From assembly GCA_007844125.1 (NCBI GenBank), contig CM017561.1, positions 31,612,889 to 31,676,888 on the forward strand: a stretch of DNA of 64,000 nt, given 5' to 3'. The translations under genes were made by a program, and so were the position numbers. The notes beneath the pieces were generated by a model. It ran no database searches. It saw only the letters and a list, made by a program, of their open reading frames with translations, and was not told where the DNA came from. Of this stretch, positions 36,465 to 48,085 are shown one piece after another; positions within the stretch are counted from its first letter, which is position 1, and every line of letters begins with the position of its first letter. Source of the DNA: Sinonovacula constricta (lineage: Eukaryota; Mollusca; Bivalvia; Cardiida; Solecurtidae).

Positions 36465-36641
36465 GTTAACTAAAAAGATGATTTTTTAAAACATTTTGGC
36501 ATTTTTTATTTTAATTGAGTAAATTTATATTGTTATATTTCGTTTGTATTTTGTTAACTAAAAAGATGATTTTTTAAAACATTTTGGCATTTTTTATTTT
36601 AATTGAGTAAATTTATATTGTTATATTTCGTTTGTATTTTG
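36465..36641. repeat. 88-bp perfect tandem duplication
   Basis: Two essentially identical 88-bp copies starting at the repeated GTTAACTAAAAAGATGATTT. The identity implies a recent event or an assembly artefact. Confidence 0.93.
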
Positions 36642-37070
36642 TATGATAATCTTTTTTACAGTTGCTAGAGTGGTGATGCGATTCTCTCAAATATCCTGCT
36701 TTTGCGGTACCACAGACATGCAATTTTAAATAATAACAGTATAATGATGCATTGTTAATTGACTTTAAACAAATCTGTTCTACTTTATTGTCATTTATGT
36801 TAAATATTAACCTTTTACTAATGTATGAGGTTCATATAACATTTGTACAGATAAAAAAAATGAACATAATTTGTATGTTCTAGAATAACTTGCCATTAAA
36901 TTAGGTTTAATTGTACAATTTCATGTTCTGCATATTTTACTCGAAATTTCCCCAGGAATATGAATCTTTCATTAAAAGAAATATCAGGTTTTTTTTCAAA
37001 TAGCAGTTTTAAATGCATCACATTCTTATGCTAGCAAATGCTGCATTATCTCTATTTAATTCTTTCATAA
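36642..37070. other. intergenic, no gene seen
   Basis: AT-rich with no recognised feature. Confidence 0.5.
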
Positions 37071-37463
37071 AATTTGCTGATTTACAGCAGTGAGTTCCAA
37101 AATTGTTGGTCAAGTAAGTTCACATAAACTGGTTTATCAAATCAATAAAATTTGCTGATTTACAGCAGTCATTTCCTAAACCGTTGGTCAAGTGGGTTTA
37201 AATAAACTTGTTTATCCAATCAATAGGATTTGTTGATTTAAAGCAGCCAGTTCCTTATCAGTTGGTGAAGTAAGTTCACATAAACTGGTTTATCAAATCA
37301 ATAAAATTTGCTGATTTACAGCAGTCATTTTTCTAAACTTGGTCAAGTGGGTTTGAATAAACTTGTTTATCCAATCAATAGGACTTGTTGATTTAAGCAG
37401 CCAGTTCCTAAACGGTTGGTCAAGTGGGTTTACATAAACTGGTTTATCAAATCAATACAATTT
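37071..37463. repeat. 78-bp tandem repeat, 5 copies, alternating types
   Basis: The unit runs from AATTTGCTGATTTACAGCAG to CATAAACTGGTTTATCAAAT. Units 1, 3 and 5 share ACATAAACTGGTTTATCAAA; units 2 and 4 share AATAAACTTGTTTATCCAAT. This indicates a two-unit higher-order repeat. Confidence 0.9.
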
Positions 37464-37671
37464 GTTTTTGATTATGTTTGTGAACACCTCATATAAGTAT
37501 GAAATTGTCAAACTATTAAGAGGTGGTGTATATACAAATTGCAGAACCACCTTCTAGCTCTGATATGTACAAGTAAATGTACTGGATTCAGGTATTTTTG
37601 TTACACTTAAGTATTCTGTTTAAACCAATAAATGTCAACAATTAGTTTAAGCAACACTGATGTATTTTAAA

Positions 37672-38433
37672 GGTGGTATCCCACAGTTTGGACCATTTTT
37701 TCCTCTCATGCAACTAAATAAATCATTCTTACCTACAAAAATCACTCAAAATGCTTTTTATTGGTGCCTTGTGAAAAGCAAAGCATAAAATACCACATGC
37801 CAACACAAAAATGTTATTTCCTATCCAAGGCACACAGCACATTTAACTAATTTTTGACTAAGAAGAAACACATGACCATTATTTTTGAGGTAATGATACA
37901 TGATTATCCAGGATATCAGCTCTGATGTCATTATCTATTTTTAACCAAAATCTTCATGGTGCTTATTTATAGATAAGGAAATATTGGACATTTAAAGTGA
38001 GATATTTCATGATTTGTACTGTCTAACACTTGAGGTAATGTAGTAACAGTCTTTACTTAAACAAAAGAATAAGCTTATGCTGGAACTATTTACAAAGACC
38101 TGGAACTACGGTTTGATGTGTTTACCTATATTAGGCTCAAGTCCTAGAGCGTCAGCTTAAGGATAGGGATCAAACCCAGGCCGGGTCAAACTTAAGACTT
38201 TAAAGTTGGTAGAAGTGGCTTCCTCCCTAACGCTCAGGGCTAAGGGTACAGCATTACGCCTGACTCGTCATTGTCAGTATAATGGACCACCCGGGTTCAG
38301 TCCCTGGGCACCTTGTAAGTGCTCCTGTGCTATAATGATAGAAGTGTCGCTGCACAGTATCAGCAATAATGCCTGCAAATTACATTCCATCCCTATAATA
38401 GGAATAGGGAAACTGTCAGACACTACCTTTAAG
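37672..38433 (+). mobile_element. Family P MITE split by a nested SINE-A
   Basis: The left end TTAAAGGTGGTATCCCACAG and right end GGAAACTGTCAGACACTACC enclose P sequence interrupted by a SINE-A (about 38127-38398). The right end abuts the next P copy at a shared TTTAAGG junction. Confidence 0.82.
38127..38398 (+). mobile_element. SINE-A copy 4, nested, head degraded
   Basis: The head is degraded (GGCTCAAGTCCTAGAGCGTC), but the body is clear: CTTAAGACTTTAAAGTTGGT, TTGTCAGTATAATGGACC, GGTTCAGTCCCTGGGCACC. It is inserted into a family P element, so it is younger than that copy. Confidence 0.85.
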
Positions 38434-38926
38434 GTGGTATCCGACAGTTTGGCCCAAAATATTTTTCCTCAAATAGCCAAAATAGTCATTGTTACCAGAA
38501 AAGATCTTGCAAACTGTTGCTCATTGAAGCCCTAGATCAGCTTGAACAGTGAAACATAAATCCCCATTCTTCACTGTAAGCAGGTATTTCCTATCTGAGC
38601 CACGCTGCAGAGATAGCTTTTTTTAACTAGGAAAACCACACGACAACTCACTTTTGAGATTACATTATATTGCTCATCCATCGGCATCTATTTTTAGCAG
38701 AGATCACTATCGTACTTATTTATAGATTTGAAATGATTGAACTTTTAGAATGTTTTTATTGCAATTTGTACGGTCTAACAATGTCAGCAGTGTTCAAAAA
38801 CAAAAGATCTTTACGTATGCTAAAGTATGGGTTAATGCAGAAATTGTGCTTTAATTCCCCAAAGCAATCTTAAGGCATTTTTACATGAACTTGATTTAGG
38901 CAAACTGTCGGATGCCACCTTTAAGA
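38430..38926 (+). mobile_element. Family P MITE, complete, tandem with previous copy
   Basis: Starts TTTAAGGTGGTATCCGACAG and ends GCAAACTGTCGGATGCCACCTTTAA. Keeps CTATCTGAGCCACGCTGCAG and TCTATTTTTAGCAG. The CACGTG site reads CACACGAC here. Confidence 0.87.
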
Positions 38927-39479
38927 TACTGGAAGATGTTAGCTCATTATGGTGACTTCACAAAAAGTATGTTTGTAAATGTGTGTACGTACAGTATATT
39001 CTGTCCATTGATATTAAGAAAACATTTAAATAAAAAAAAATTGATCTGGCACATTGTCTTTATTTTACTTTTATAATTTTATTATGAAAATAGTCAGTAT
39101 TTTGTAACTGTGAGATTTAATTAAATTAAAACAAAGACTTGGTGAAAGAAATTTCTATCATCTCTTTTGATTTTATATCAGTTTATTTTCTGCATAGGAA
39201 AACATGAAGTTTGCTGCAACATAATTGACACCTGATTCTATCTAACGTATCTCCATGCTGATCGCTGAGCCCTGAACCTGGCCATACATATACAATAGGT
39301 TATAAATAGATACACACAGATATAGAACAGCAAGTTATCATGGGAAGATGGACCAGCATCTAACAACACGCGATGGGATAATCCCATGCTGACAATCACA
39401 ATATATGAGAAATAATAAATATGTAAAAAAATATAACAGTTTCTCTCATTCAAAATATTAAAAACTTAAACCTTAGCAT
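38927..39479. other. intergenic, no gene seen
   Basis: AT-rich with no gene recognised. Confidence 0.5.
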
Positions 39480-40905
39480 TTTTAATACCTCCACTTAACA
39501 AACTGAAAGACAACTTTATAAAAACACTGTTAATTTTTTTTTACAATAAAAACAACAACATGAAAAACAGATAAAATGATGTAAATATTTTGCAAAAACA
39601 TTAATTACTCTGTTGTTAATTTACAAAAAAAGAATTAATACAGTGCTTAAAATATTCCTCCATATTTCATCAACACTACTGAAATATATATGTACATACA
39701 AATGATGAAATAAGCACACAAGTTAATGACAAATGACGATATATGTACCAAAAACAAAATTTGGGAACAAATCAGTCAGAAACTTCAATGTATTATACAG
39801 TGATGGTCTGCTTTATAATGAGAGATATTAATGAATCTCCCTTCAATAAGCCCTAAATGCAAGTAGGTCTTTTCATTTGTTGCACTCAGTTTTTACACTT
39901 GTGTTCTTTGGAGTGTATGACTGTATGTTTACTGTTTTGTCTTTCTCATGATACCCACATTAACCAAAATCAACAAACACTTCCATTTTCTTTTTTAAAT
40001 AACACACTTCTAATTTTAAATGGATTTAAAGATTATATTTATGTATAAGTCAGAAATTTTACTGTTTGTAATTGCAATATTCACAAAAGAACAGGTGATA
40101 AAGTTAAAAAATTCCAAGTAAAAGGACCTACCTATTTTTTGAAATACCTCGGATATTAACTAACAAGGGAGACAACTTCCATTTCACCAATCTACCCCAT
40201 TATAAGTAGGAGAGTATGCTTCTTTGTTACCAAAATTAACCTTGTAAATCTCTCATACTGGCTACAACACAGGTATTTTTAAATCTGAAAACAATCAAAC
40301 CAAAATACACAAAGAAACGTTTACCTTACAGATTTTTATATTTCAACTCACATATTTTAATTTTAACCTTATCATACTTTCTTAACATTACACATTGTCG
40401 TATTCAGTGCAGTATGACCAAAGTGTTGGTTTTACATTAAAAATACTGAAATATAAATGCCATTTATAAAAAACAACAACATAAAAAGACAAACTGTTTC
40501 TAAAATTAGTTAATGACTGAAGTAAGCCATGAATATTTTACAAAATGTAGATACAAATGACAAAACAAAGCACACGAGTAAATGATAATACAAAAACAAA
40601 ATTTGAAGACAAACCAGTCAGGAACTTCTCTGTATTATACAGTAATTGTCGGCTTTACAATTATAAGTAGCTGCGTATGATTCTTCATTACCAGAGTTTA
40701 CCTTGCAAATCTCTTAAACAGGCTATGGCACAGGTATCTTTACATCTGTAATGTATCAAACCAAAGTACACAAAGGAACTTTAACCTTACATATTTTTAT
40801 ATTTCTACTCATGTATTTTAATAATAACCTAATCATGCTTTCTTTCCATTAAACATTGTCCTATTCAGCGCCTTATGACCTATTAAGTGTCAGTTTGCAG
40901 TAACA
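39480..40905. repeat. tandem segmental duplication, one copy carrying R4
   Basis: Two diverged copies of a segment of about 500 bp: copy 1 about 39480-40440 (with the R4 insertion) and copy 2 about 40440-40905. Shared landmarks are CAAAAACAAAATTTG, TGTATTATACAGT, ATTATAAGTAG, ACACAGGTAT/GCACAGGTAT and CCAAA(A/G)TACACAAAG(A/G)AAC. Non-coding. Confidence 0.82.
39812..40195 (+). mobile_element. Family R4 copy 3 with known empty site
   Basis: Present between GCTTTATA and ATTATAAGTAG in duplicate copy 1. The equivalent point in copy 2 (near 40655, GCTTTACAATTATAAGTAG) lacks it. This gives the element's limits at about 384 bp and shows it was inserted after the local duplication. Confidence 0.8.
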
Positions 40906-41545
40906 CCCAAAATGCAAAACATAAAATAACTTTCTATACACATAATAAATAGGTTAAAATACAATTATGAAATAAAACAAATGTCAGGATTTCTGATTAC
41001 TAAGATAATGACCCTTTATCCCTTCTGTGTGCTTATTAAACAGTATTAAAACTATTATTTTTCAGGGTTTGTTAAAAAATAAAATCCACTTCTTTAATGT
41101 GCAACTTAAAATAAATTTATTTCTTAAATGTCATTGATGAAGATGACTGACTAATGACCCTTTGCCTTTGGTGTTCTTCTGCTTACAAAAATGGCATTAA
41201 AACTCGAATTCTTACAAATACAACATTAACCCTCTCATTCATAGTTCATCTATAATTTTGAAAATTCATTTGACTTTGTTGTTTTTCTTTAAAAGAGATA
41301 AAAGTATTTTAATAAATGTATGTTCAACTTGTTATAATAAATTTAAGGCTGAACCAGTCAATGCATAAACCCTTTATAGTCATGAAGATTCTGCAAATGG
41401 TTGTGAATGGTTTGTAAAGGTGTTAAATGGTGTATGCTGGAATGGGTTAAAATGTACACTTTTTAATCATTACTTTTGATCAGGAACACTGAAGAGGAAA
41501 AGGGTAAGGTTTGGGCATAAAGCTATGTTAATATTTTTATGATCT
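40906..41545. other. 3' flank of ASB gene
   Basis: Downstream of the minus-strand ASB stop, so it probably holds its 3' UTR. On the minus strand AATAAA motifs occur, e.g. near 41115. 41230-41360 is one arm of an inverted repeat shared with 45127-45261. Confidence 0.5.
41230..41360 (+). repeat. inverted-repeat arm (partner 45127-45261)
   Basis: About 130 bp including CATTCATAGTTCATCTATAA and CTTTAAAAGAGATAAAAG. It matches the reverse complement of 45127-45261 with few differences. The two arms bracket ASB exons 2-4. Confidence 0.8.
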
Positions 41546-44500
41546 TTAAGCCTCTTTAAGATATGAGAGGTCACATATATTTTTGTAGATATTATCTTCT
41601 ATTAACCAGTCCTTCAACACTTTGGGCACGTCTAAGCTTTCTACCTTAGCTTGTAAATCTGGTCTGAGACACTTACGAATGTGTACTCGGCTTAGTTCCT
41701 TTAATGTCAAGGGATTCTCAACCCTGTGAATGATGTATTCCATCAATTCTGGATGCTCATCTTCAAAACGCTTAAACGTAAACCGTCGTACTTGTGAATC
41801 GCAACTGGCGTTATACCCTTCTGACAACAGATATTCAGCTATTTCGGGCAAGTTTTGTCTACAGGCAATACACAAGGGAGATAGGTAGTCTTCGCAGCCA
41901 ATCGCACATCCTGCATCGACCAAAAACTTGACAACATTGAGTTTCCTTTCATGAATCGCAATTGTCAATGGCGTCTCCCCTAGGTAGGTCTTGGCATTCA
42001 CATTGGCACCAGATAATAAAAGCTGTTTTATGATGTCAATATTCCCTGACTGGACTGCATAATGAATCACAGATTCCCTAGCATTGGATTGGCTGAAAAA
42101 AAAAAATCGGTAATATGGAAATGTATTGAGGTTATTCAGTACTTTTGCTCAGCATCAGTGTGTCGTTATCTTATATGTCTAAGTCACATGAGCTCTTCAG
42201 GAGTATTTGATGGCAGTATGGTGCCTCCAGAAATTAAATTCCTGGAATGGAGGCTAAAAGTCTATGGTCACCATGAAGTCACAAGAGGGCGTATCCTTCT
42301 ATTTAACAGACTAAGTGTTGACAAAGAAATTTAGTACACAGTTGTAACAAAAGTTATTTTGTTATGTTGCCATGAAGTTTGACATGCTGGATAGATTGCC
42401 AGTAACTTTATGTTGGGATTGTGGCAGATTTATGTTCTTACTGACTTCAAATGACCATTGTAGATTTCAAAACAAAGCCATGGATACTGTACACACTGCC
42501 ATTGTACACTTGCTGTAGTGAAAATGTGCCTAGGGCATAAAGTGACTTGTTAATGATAAATTGTGTGCAAACTTATGCACATATCAGCAGTAAGGTACAG
42601 TCTGCCTACCAATAACTGCTTCTTGAATGTCGCAAGGCAATCTTGCATCATCACTTTAATGGCTGTACAGAAGCTGCGAGGGTTTTTTTCACTGAGAATT
42701 CTTAATATGCTGTTCACATGTGACTGCTGTAGAACTATAGGAAGGTTATTATAGGAATATAGTGCAGACTTAGTAACTATGGTTGGTTGAAGACATTTTA
42801 GAATCTATGGCCTCTTGGGTAAACGTTACAAAGGCATTTATTCTTTTTCCAAAGATTTTCAACAGATTGAAACCATACAAAACCATTTTCTCACTAAAAC
42901 CTAAATAAACACTGATTTTATTTTTAACATTTATAAAATGTCTCCATATTACAGCTTTTAAGTTGTTGCTAAAATACCCTCAGTGCCATCAGACCAACAA
43001 ACATTCTAGGCCATAAAAGTAGAGTGTTTACATTTTTCCCCCTAAAATTTGGCCTAATGACCTACTTTTTGATCCCATGTTACCTAGCTCCAAATTCATC
43101 CAAGGTTTCATGCAGACAAACATTCTGTTTACATTTATTGAAGATTGAATAAAAACAATAACCTCTAGATTGTTCACATGCAAACTGTAGACTCTGCACA
43201 ATGGACAACACACAAAAGTGGATCTGAAAAGTTCACCCTGAGAGCTTTTTGCTCAAGTTAGCTAAAAACAATAACAGCACATTAAAAAATAAGTTATATT
43301 AAAAGTTACACAATACTGTTCATCAGAGCCTCATCATTGTGTATTTTCAGGCCTTAGCATAAAACCATACACATATTGTATTGTATATTTAAGAACTCTG
43401 TGTAAAAGATATGATATAAACTGGTGCTAAGCCCCCTGACTTGACCCTTACCTGTCCCCACGCTTGCTGATCACATGGTTTGATAATGCATGAATAGTGA
43501 ATTAACAAAAATCCAAATATTTTAAAAGCTTAACTAACAAATGTTATTTTATTCTATTGTCATGGAGTTTGACATGCTGGATAGATTGCCAGTAACTATA
43601 CGTTGGGATTGTGGCAGGCTTAGGTTCTTTTTGACTCCAAATGACCATTATAGATTTCAAAACAAAGCCATGGTTTGATAATGCATGAATGGTTAATTAA
43701 CCAAAATCCATATATTTTAAAAGCGTAACTTACTGGTTTATGTTTGCTTTATGTTCAAGGAGGAGGCACACAATATCTCTGAGACCGTGAAGGACAGCCA
43801 ATTCTAGTGGTGTTATCCCAGACAGATGGTTCTGTCTGTTGATATCACAGCCTGCAGCTATCAACGTCTGCAAAGTCTCATGATGGCCGCTTGTTACAGC
43901 TTCATGGATAGGGTGGTCACCATCATTGTTGAACTAAACAAGAAGCAGATGTGAATTTTTTTGTATTTATTGATACTTTTGTAAGGAAAGGAGTTAACAA
44001 AAATATGTACCTGCTGTCATCACATTTTAGACTAACAAATAAAAGATAAGATTTAATAGTTTAACATTTGTTAAGAGTTGGTTTAGATTTTTAGATTTAT
44101 ATATATTTGTATAAAGGAAAAGATAGCGAGCTATAGAGCAACAGAGAGGGAGAGTGAGAGAATGTTAGAGGGGGGAGAGAAAGAAATAGAAAGAAAAAGA
44201 CAGTGAGCGAGAAACAAAGAGAGTACAAGACAGACTGAGGGTCTCACTGCCATCATTTGAAAAGAAAAAAAGCACTCATAAAATACATACACAGTGAATT
44301 CGTGCACCTGCATCTAACAAGACTTTAACAGTGTCTGGATGTCCACTACAGCAGGCGTGATGCAGTGCAGTGCGGCCCTCGATGTCTCGTCGATGAATAT
44401 CTGCCCCCAACTCAATCAGCTTCTCACACACTGGCGTCAAACCTGGTAGGGAGAATATAGCATAAAAATTAAGATAAAACATAAAATGTGCACTTTTACA

Positions 44501-45697
44501 CAAGTAGTAAAATAACATGATATTACTGCTGCAGACTGTAGAAATAGCAGTAACAGTCTCAAATATTATTCTTAGTGCAAAAATATATTATTAAACTTCG
44601 AAAACAACATGTTATGCAAAACAAAAATACAATACAATCACATTTAAATGTCAATCTTTTTATTAAATGGTGCCATTTACACAGGACAACAACAATTTTA
44701 GAATTAGGTTCCTGTTTCAATTAAGCAAAAATTGTTTGTTTATTGGGTTTATCGTCCCACCCACAGTATTTCAGTTATCTGGAGGCGGTAGCCAAAATTG
44801 AATCTTTAATTTAAATGAAAATATGTAATATAACACTTACTGTGAATTAAAATCAAAGCCTTTACTTGCAGAAACTAAAGACTTTAGAGCGAAGCACGAA
44901 TTTTGTATGATGTAAAGTGAAGCAATAGATACTGGAGCTACCTTTATACCACTGTTTACTGGCAGGTGATAGGATCAATGTCATTGATAAGTCTAATTTT
45001 TAGATAAGATGTCAACTTAATTACTTCCTGTGCAAAAGATAACAGTTTTCTTATTATCAAATTCACCATCACAGCTATGAATTCACAATCATTAGAAGAA
45101 TCTGCATGACTAAAGGTATATGTGTATAGACTGGTCCAGCCTTAAATCTTTTATTACAAGTTGAACATAATTTATTAAAATCCTTTTATCTCTTTTAAAG
45201 AAAAACAACAAAGTCAAGTGAATTTTCAAAATTATAGATGAACTATGAATGAAAAGGTTTATCTTATACAAGTGTAAATAATAGTTAAGTATCTGTTAGT
45301 TATCTGCTAGCAACTTTATGGAATGAAAACAAGACATTAGTAGCGACTATGCAGTGCAGAAAGAGCATGTCCTGATCAGACAGCTCCCAGCAGGAGCTAG
45401 CTTATCTCAGTCTACACTATTTGCCTTATCTTTATAAAGTTGTGTAAAGCTGGCTAAGAGCTAATTCAGAGATAAGAGAAGACGTAATGGATGTTTCATG
45501 AGATATATTTCCCGAATTTCCCAGAGCTTAGGCCTACCTTGTTTTGCTGACAGTATGAGTGGAGTGACTTGTTTCTGGGCCGGCCACTGGAAGTCGAGAT
45601 CATATCCCGGCATGAGGATCAACTGGAGGACCTTGTCTGTGTTCTTCTTTATCAGGGCCTGGATGATCCCCTTGTTGTGGCTCTCCACCATTTTATA
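41546..45697 (-). CDS. Ankyrin-repeat and SOCS-box (ASB-type) protein
   Basis: Four minus-strand exons in transcript order: 45697-45538 (ATG at 45691), 44442-44291, 43933-43734, 42092-41546. All junctions are GT-AG, phases match, and the total is 350 residues. Ankyrin repeats span about 10-290 (e.g. GRTALHHACCSGHPDTVKVL, GDHPIHEAVTSGHHETLQTL, GETPLTIAIHERKLNVVKFL). Residues about 296-334 form a C-terminal SOCS box: BC-box TLKELSRVHI (usual Cys replaced by Ser303) and a Cul5-box-like LDVP. ASB proteins are known substrate adaptors that join targets to Elongin B/C-Cullin 5 ubiquitin ligases; substrate here unknown. The exact ASB number cannot be assigned. The exon-1 acceptor (TTGTAG) implies at least one further 5' exon, non-coding or coding. 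Confidence 0.9.
42357..43735. repeat. direct repeat pair inside ASB intron 3
   Basis: About 125 bp near 42357-42483 recurs at 43555-43675, sharing GTTTGACATGCTGGATAGAT, TTGCCAGTAACT and GATTTCAAAACAAAGCCATG. A further short duplication, GGTTTGATAATGCATGAAT.., occurs at 43477 and 43673. Non-coding. Confidence 0.75.
44735..44793 (-). mobile_element. SINE-B 3'-tail fragment
   Basis: TTTGTTTATTGGGTTTATCG..CCCACAGTATTTCAGTTATCTGGAG is the reverse of the SINE-B tail. The rest is missing. Confidence 0.7.
45127..45261 (-). repeat. inverted-repeat arm (partner 41230-41360)
   Basis: The second arm, in ASB intron 1. See the partner arm for shared blocks. Confidence 0.8.
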
Positions 45698-46840
45698 CTA
45701 CAATATAGACATGTACATACAGTGTATATACATTAAACAGTCATTATATAAGGCAATACAAACCATAGTCTAATAATTTTCAGCTCAAGTTCAGTTCAAT
45801 GTATTTGTATTTGTAGACTTAATGATGAGTCAAAAGCTTATGAGTTGAGTTGACTATGAGTTGAATAATTGTTGAGGAAATTACAGAATATTTACTTAAT
45901 GTTTAACATTTTTTATCCTAATTTTTAATTTTCACATATATGTGAAGATATTCATTATTATAAATGATTTACCATTGTACTTTGCATTTTTAAAGTCACA
46001 GTAAAGCAAATCAGTGTCTCAAAGAAAATGTGTGTTCTTGTTTTTTTTTCAAGAGCAAATACATGATCTATGTGAAACGATCTAAAGATAAATAATAAGG
46101 ATGCCACTGATAAGTAAGGTGTGTGCACCACAAGGAGATGTGTCTTATCTGATTGGCTCAACAGAGAACTATAAATCCATTAAAACTAGTAGCAGAACAG
46201 CCTCTTATCTAATATTTATCACTGTGACATTCTGGTAATAAGATTATCTATAGTCTATTGTTGTATTTTGTCTGACCAGAAGGCTTCCTTTTGCTCCAGG
46301 CCAGTTGCCATGGGTACCTACCTTTGGCTATGTTACTTCCTGTCCCATTGTGATGAAATACAAGACGAATGGGATAGGGGTAGACTATATCTCTTTCAAC
46401 CTACATATCTGAAATATATAATTCCTATCATTTATAAAAACAGCTGGGTACCACATTTAGATCACTTTGAAGTTTTATAAAAAAAAGAGGGGTGGGGTGG
46501 AGCATGGGGGTTGAGGTAGGGGGGTGGGGGTTGATGAGCAGTGTATCATTATTTTTGCAGTTTCATACAGTCATTAAAATTAAGCTTTGTTGATAAAAAT
46601 GCAAAACACTATTAATAATTTAAAGTGGATCACAGCAACACAATTATGGTTATTATAGCAACTTTGGATATCTACGGTTCATTTCCTTGTAAGGGGTCAT
46701 TTTTATAGAACATATAAGTTATGGAAATGTATCCATTCCTGTCTAAGCCCTCTAAGTTCTTTTCTGTACCAGTTAAGAAGACAGACTGAAGTTGTTAAAC
46801 TACTGATAACAACCATCATTTTTGTTGCATAACTTCTTTT
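45698..46840. other. upstream region between ASB and IDH3G
   Basis: Non-coding. On the minus strand a donor-like CCAAAG|GTAGGTAC at about 46322 could end a 5' UTR exon of the ASB gene. G-rich low-complexity sequence lies at 46485-46535. Confidence 0.4.
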
Positions 46841-46841
46841 T

Positions 46842-46880
46842 AAAGGTGGTATCCTACAGTTTACTGATACCAAATACATG
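46842..46880 (+). mobile_element. Family P left-end fragment
   Basis: TTTAAAGGTGGTATCCTACAG matches a P terminus. It lies immediately upstream of a longer P copy. Confidence 0.55.
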
Positions 46881-46909
46881 TAACAATATTTCTCAACAGT
46901 TTCTGGAGA

Positions 46910-47402
46910 TTTAAAAGTGGTAACTGAGAGTTTGGGCCAAAATTTCTTTTCTCAAGTAACCAAATAAGTCAATGTGACCTGAAAAAGTCCTGCAAAATGC
47001 TGTTTATTGATGTCCTAGATTTGTGTTAACTTTCAAGCATAAATCACCCTTGTCTTTGCAAACAGGTACTTTCTATCCGAGCCACGCTGCAGAAATAGCT
47101 ATTTGTAAACCTAGAAAACCATGTGACCACTAACTTTTGGGATCATACTATATAGTCATACGGGTAATCTGCTCTTACATCCATATCTGTTTTTAGCAGA
47201 GACCACTATCAAGCTTTTTTTATACATTTGGAAAGAATACACATTCAGAATGATTTTTTTTTCGTGATTAGTTCTGTCTAACAATTCAGTTAGTGTTCAA
47301 AAGTATGGGTATATACAAAAGATACGCCCAAATTTCCCAAGGCAGTGGTTCAATATTGTTATATGTGTTAGATATAGGCAAACTGTAGGATACTACCTTT
47401 AA
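46910..47402 (+). mobile_element. Family P MITE, complete
   Basis: Starts TTTAAAAGTGGTAACTGAGAG and ends GGCAAACTGTAGGATACTACCTTTAA. It has TATCCGAGCCACGCTGCAG, ACCATGTGACCAC (E-box altered) and CTGTTTTTAGCAG. It ends about 590 bp upstream of the IDH3G start codon. Confidence 0.83.
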
Positions 47403-47989
47403 TATGTTAAACTAACTTGTACATCAAGTGACTGAAATAGTTTGAATTTTATTATAAACATATATAATTTGTTGAATGGTTTTGTTTTGATATATTGTTT
47501 GATATAAATGCTTACTTTTGGGAAACTGAGATGCTCAGATGCAAGACCCACAAAACACTGTTCAACTAGGACTTAATATTGGTTCCCAGAACCCTTAGTA
47601 GTATGTCATTAGTAGCAAAAAACAAAGCAGCAACAGAAGCAGCTGCAGCAGCAACACTTGATTCCATGTGTAAGACAGGCAGTGTTGCAGTGCTTTCTCA
47701 CAGTTCTTATTTGCCCTCTAGGCTCTACTTAGGTGCAAGTGACCAAGCAATGCCTGTTCATGAAACCAATGTGTTTTAAAGGCTTGAACAAAGATTTCAT
47801 GCATAATCAATCACTCTCATAGAACGCAATTTATTTTGTTAATTATTAGAATTTTTTTACTTAGCTGACATACCTCAGAAATGTTGCAAAGTTAAATAAA
47901 CTCTGTTCCTGTATGAATTTACGAACTGTCAAAGTGACAGATGACTTACGGATTACTTGGATTTTGTCGCTTTAAGGTCAGGGTTTAAA
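47403..47989. promoter_or_regulatory. putative IDH3G promoter and 5' UTR
   Basis: This is the only sequence between the last P element and the IDH3G start. A GCA-rich patch lies at 47625-47656. No convincing TATA box was identified, as is common for housekeeping genes. The region is assigned by position only. Confidence 0.4.
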
Positions 47990-48085
47990 ATGGCAGCCTC
48001 CATACAGCGTTCATTGGCTCTAAAAAGGATTTTAGCCAATTCTTGTCTGAGAAATTCATTATGTAATTCAAAATATGGCCAAAAG
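47990..48085 (+). CDS. IDH3G: IDH3G exon 1, mitochondrial transit peptide
   Basis: ATG in good context (AAAATGG) opens 32 codons and ends at AAG|GTAAAT in phase 0, matching the phase-0 acceptor at 50028. The peptide begins [18 protein letters not shown] and has Arg, Lys, Ser and Leu but no acidic residues, as expected for a matrix-targeting presequence. It was found by searching for a basic first exon. The antisense open frame over it is a shadow. Confidence 0.88.
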
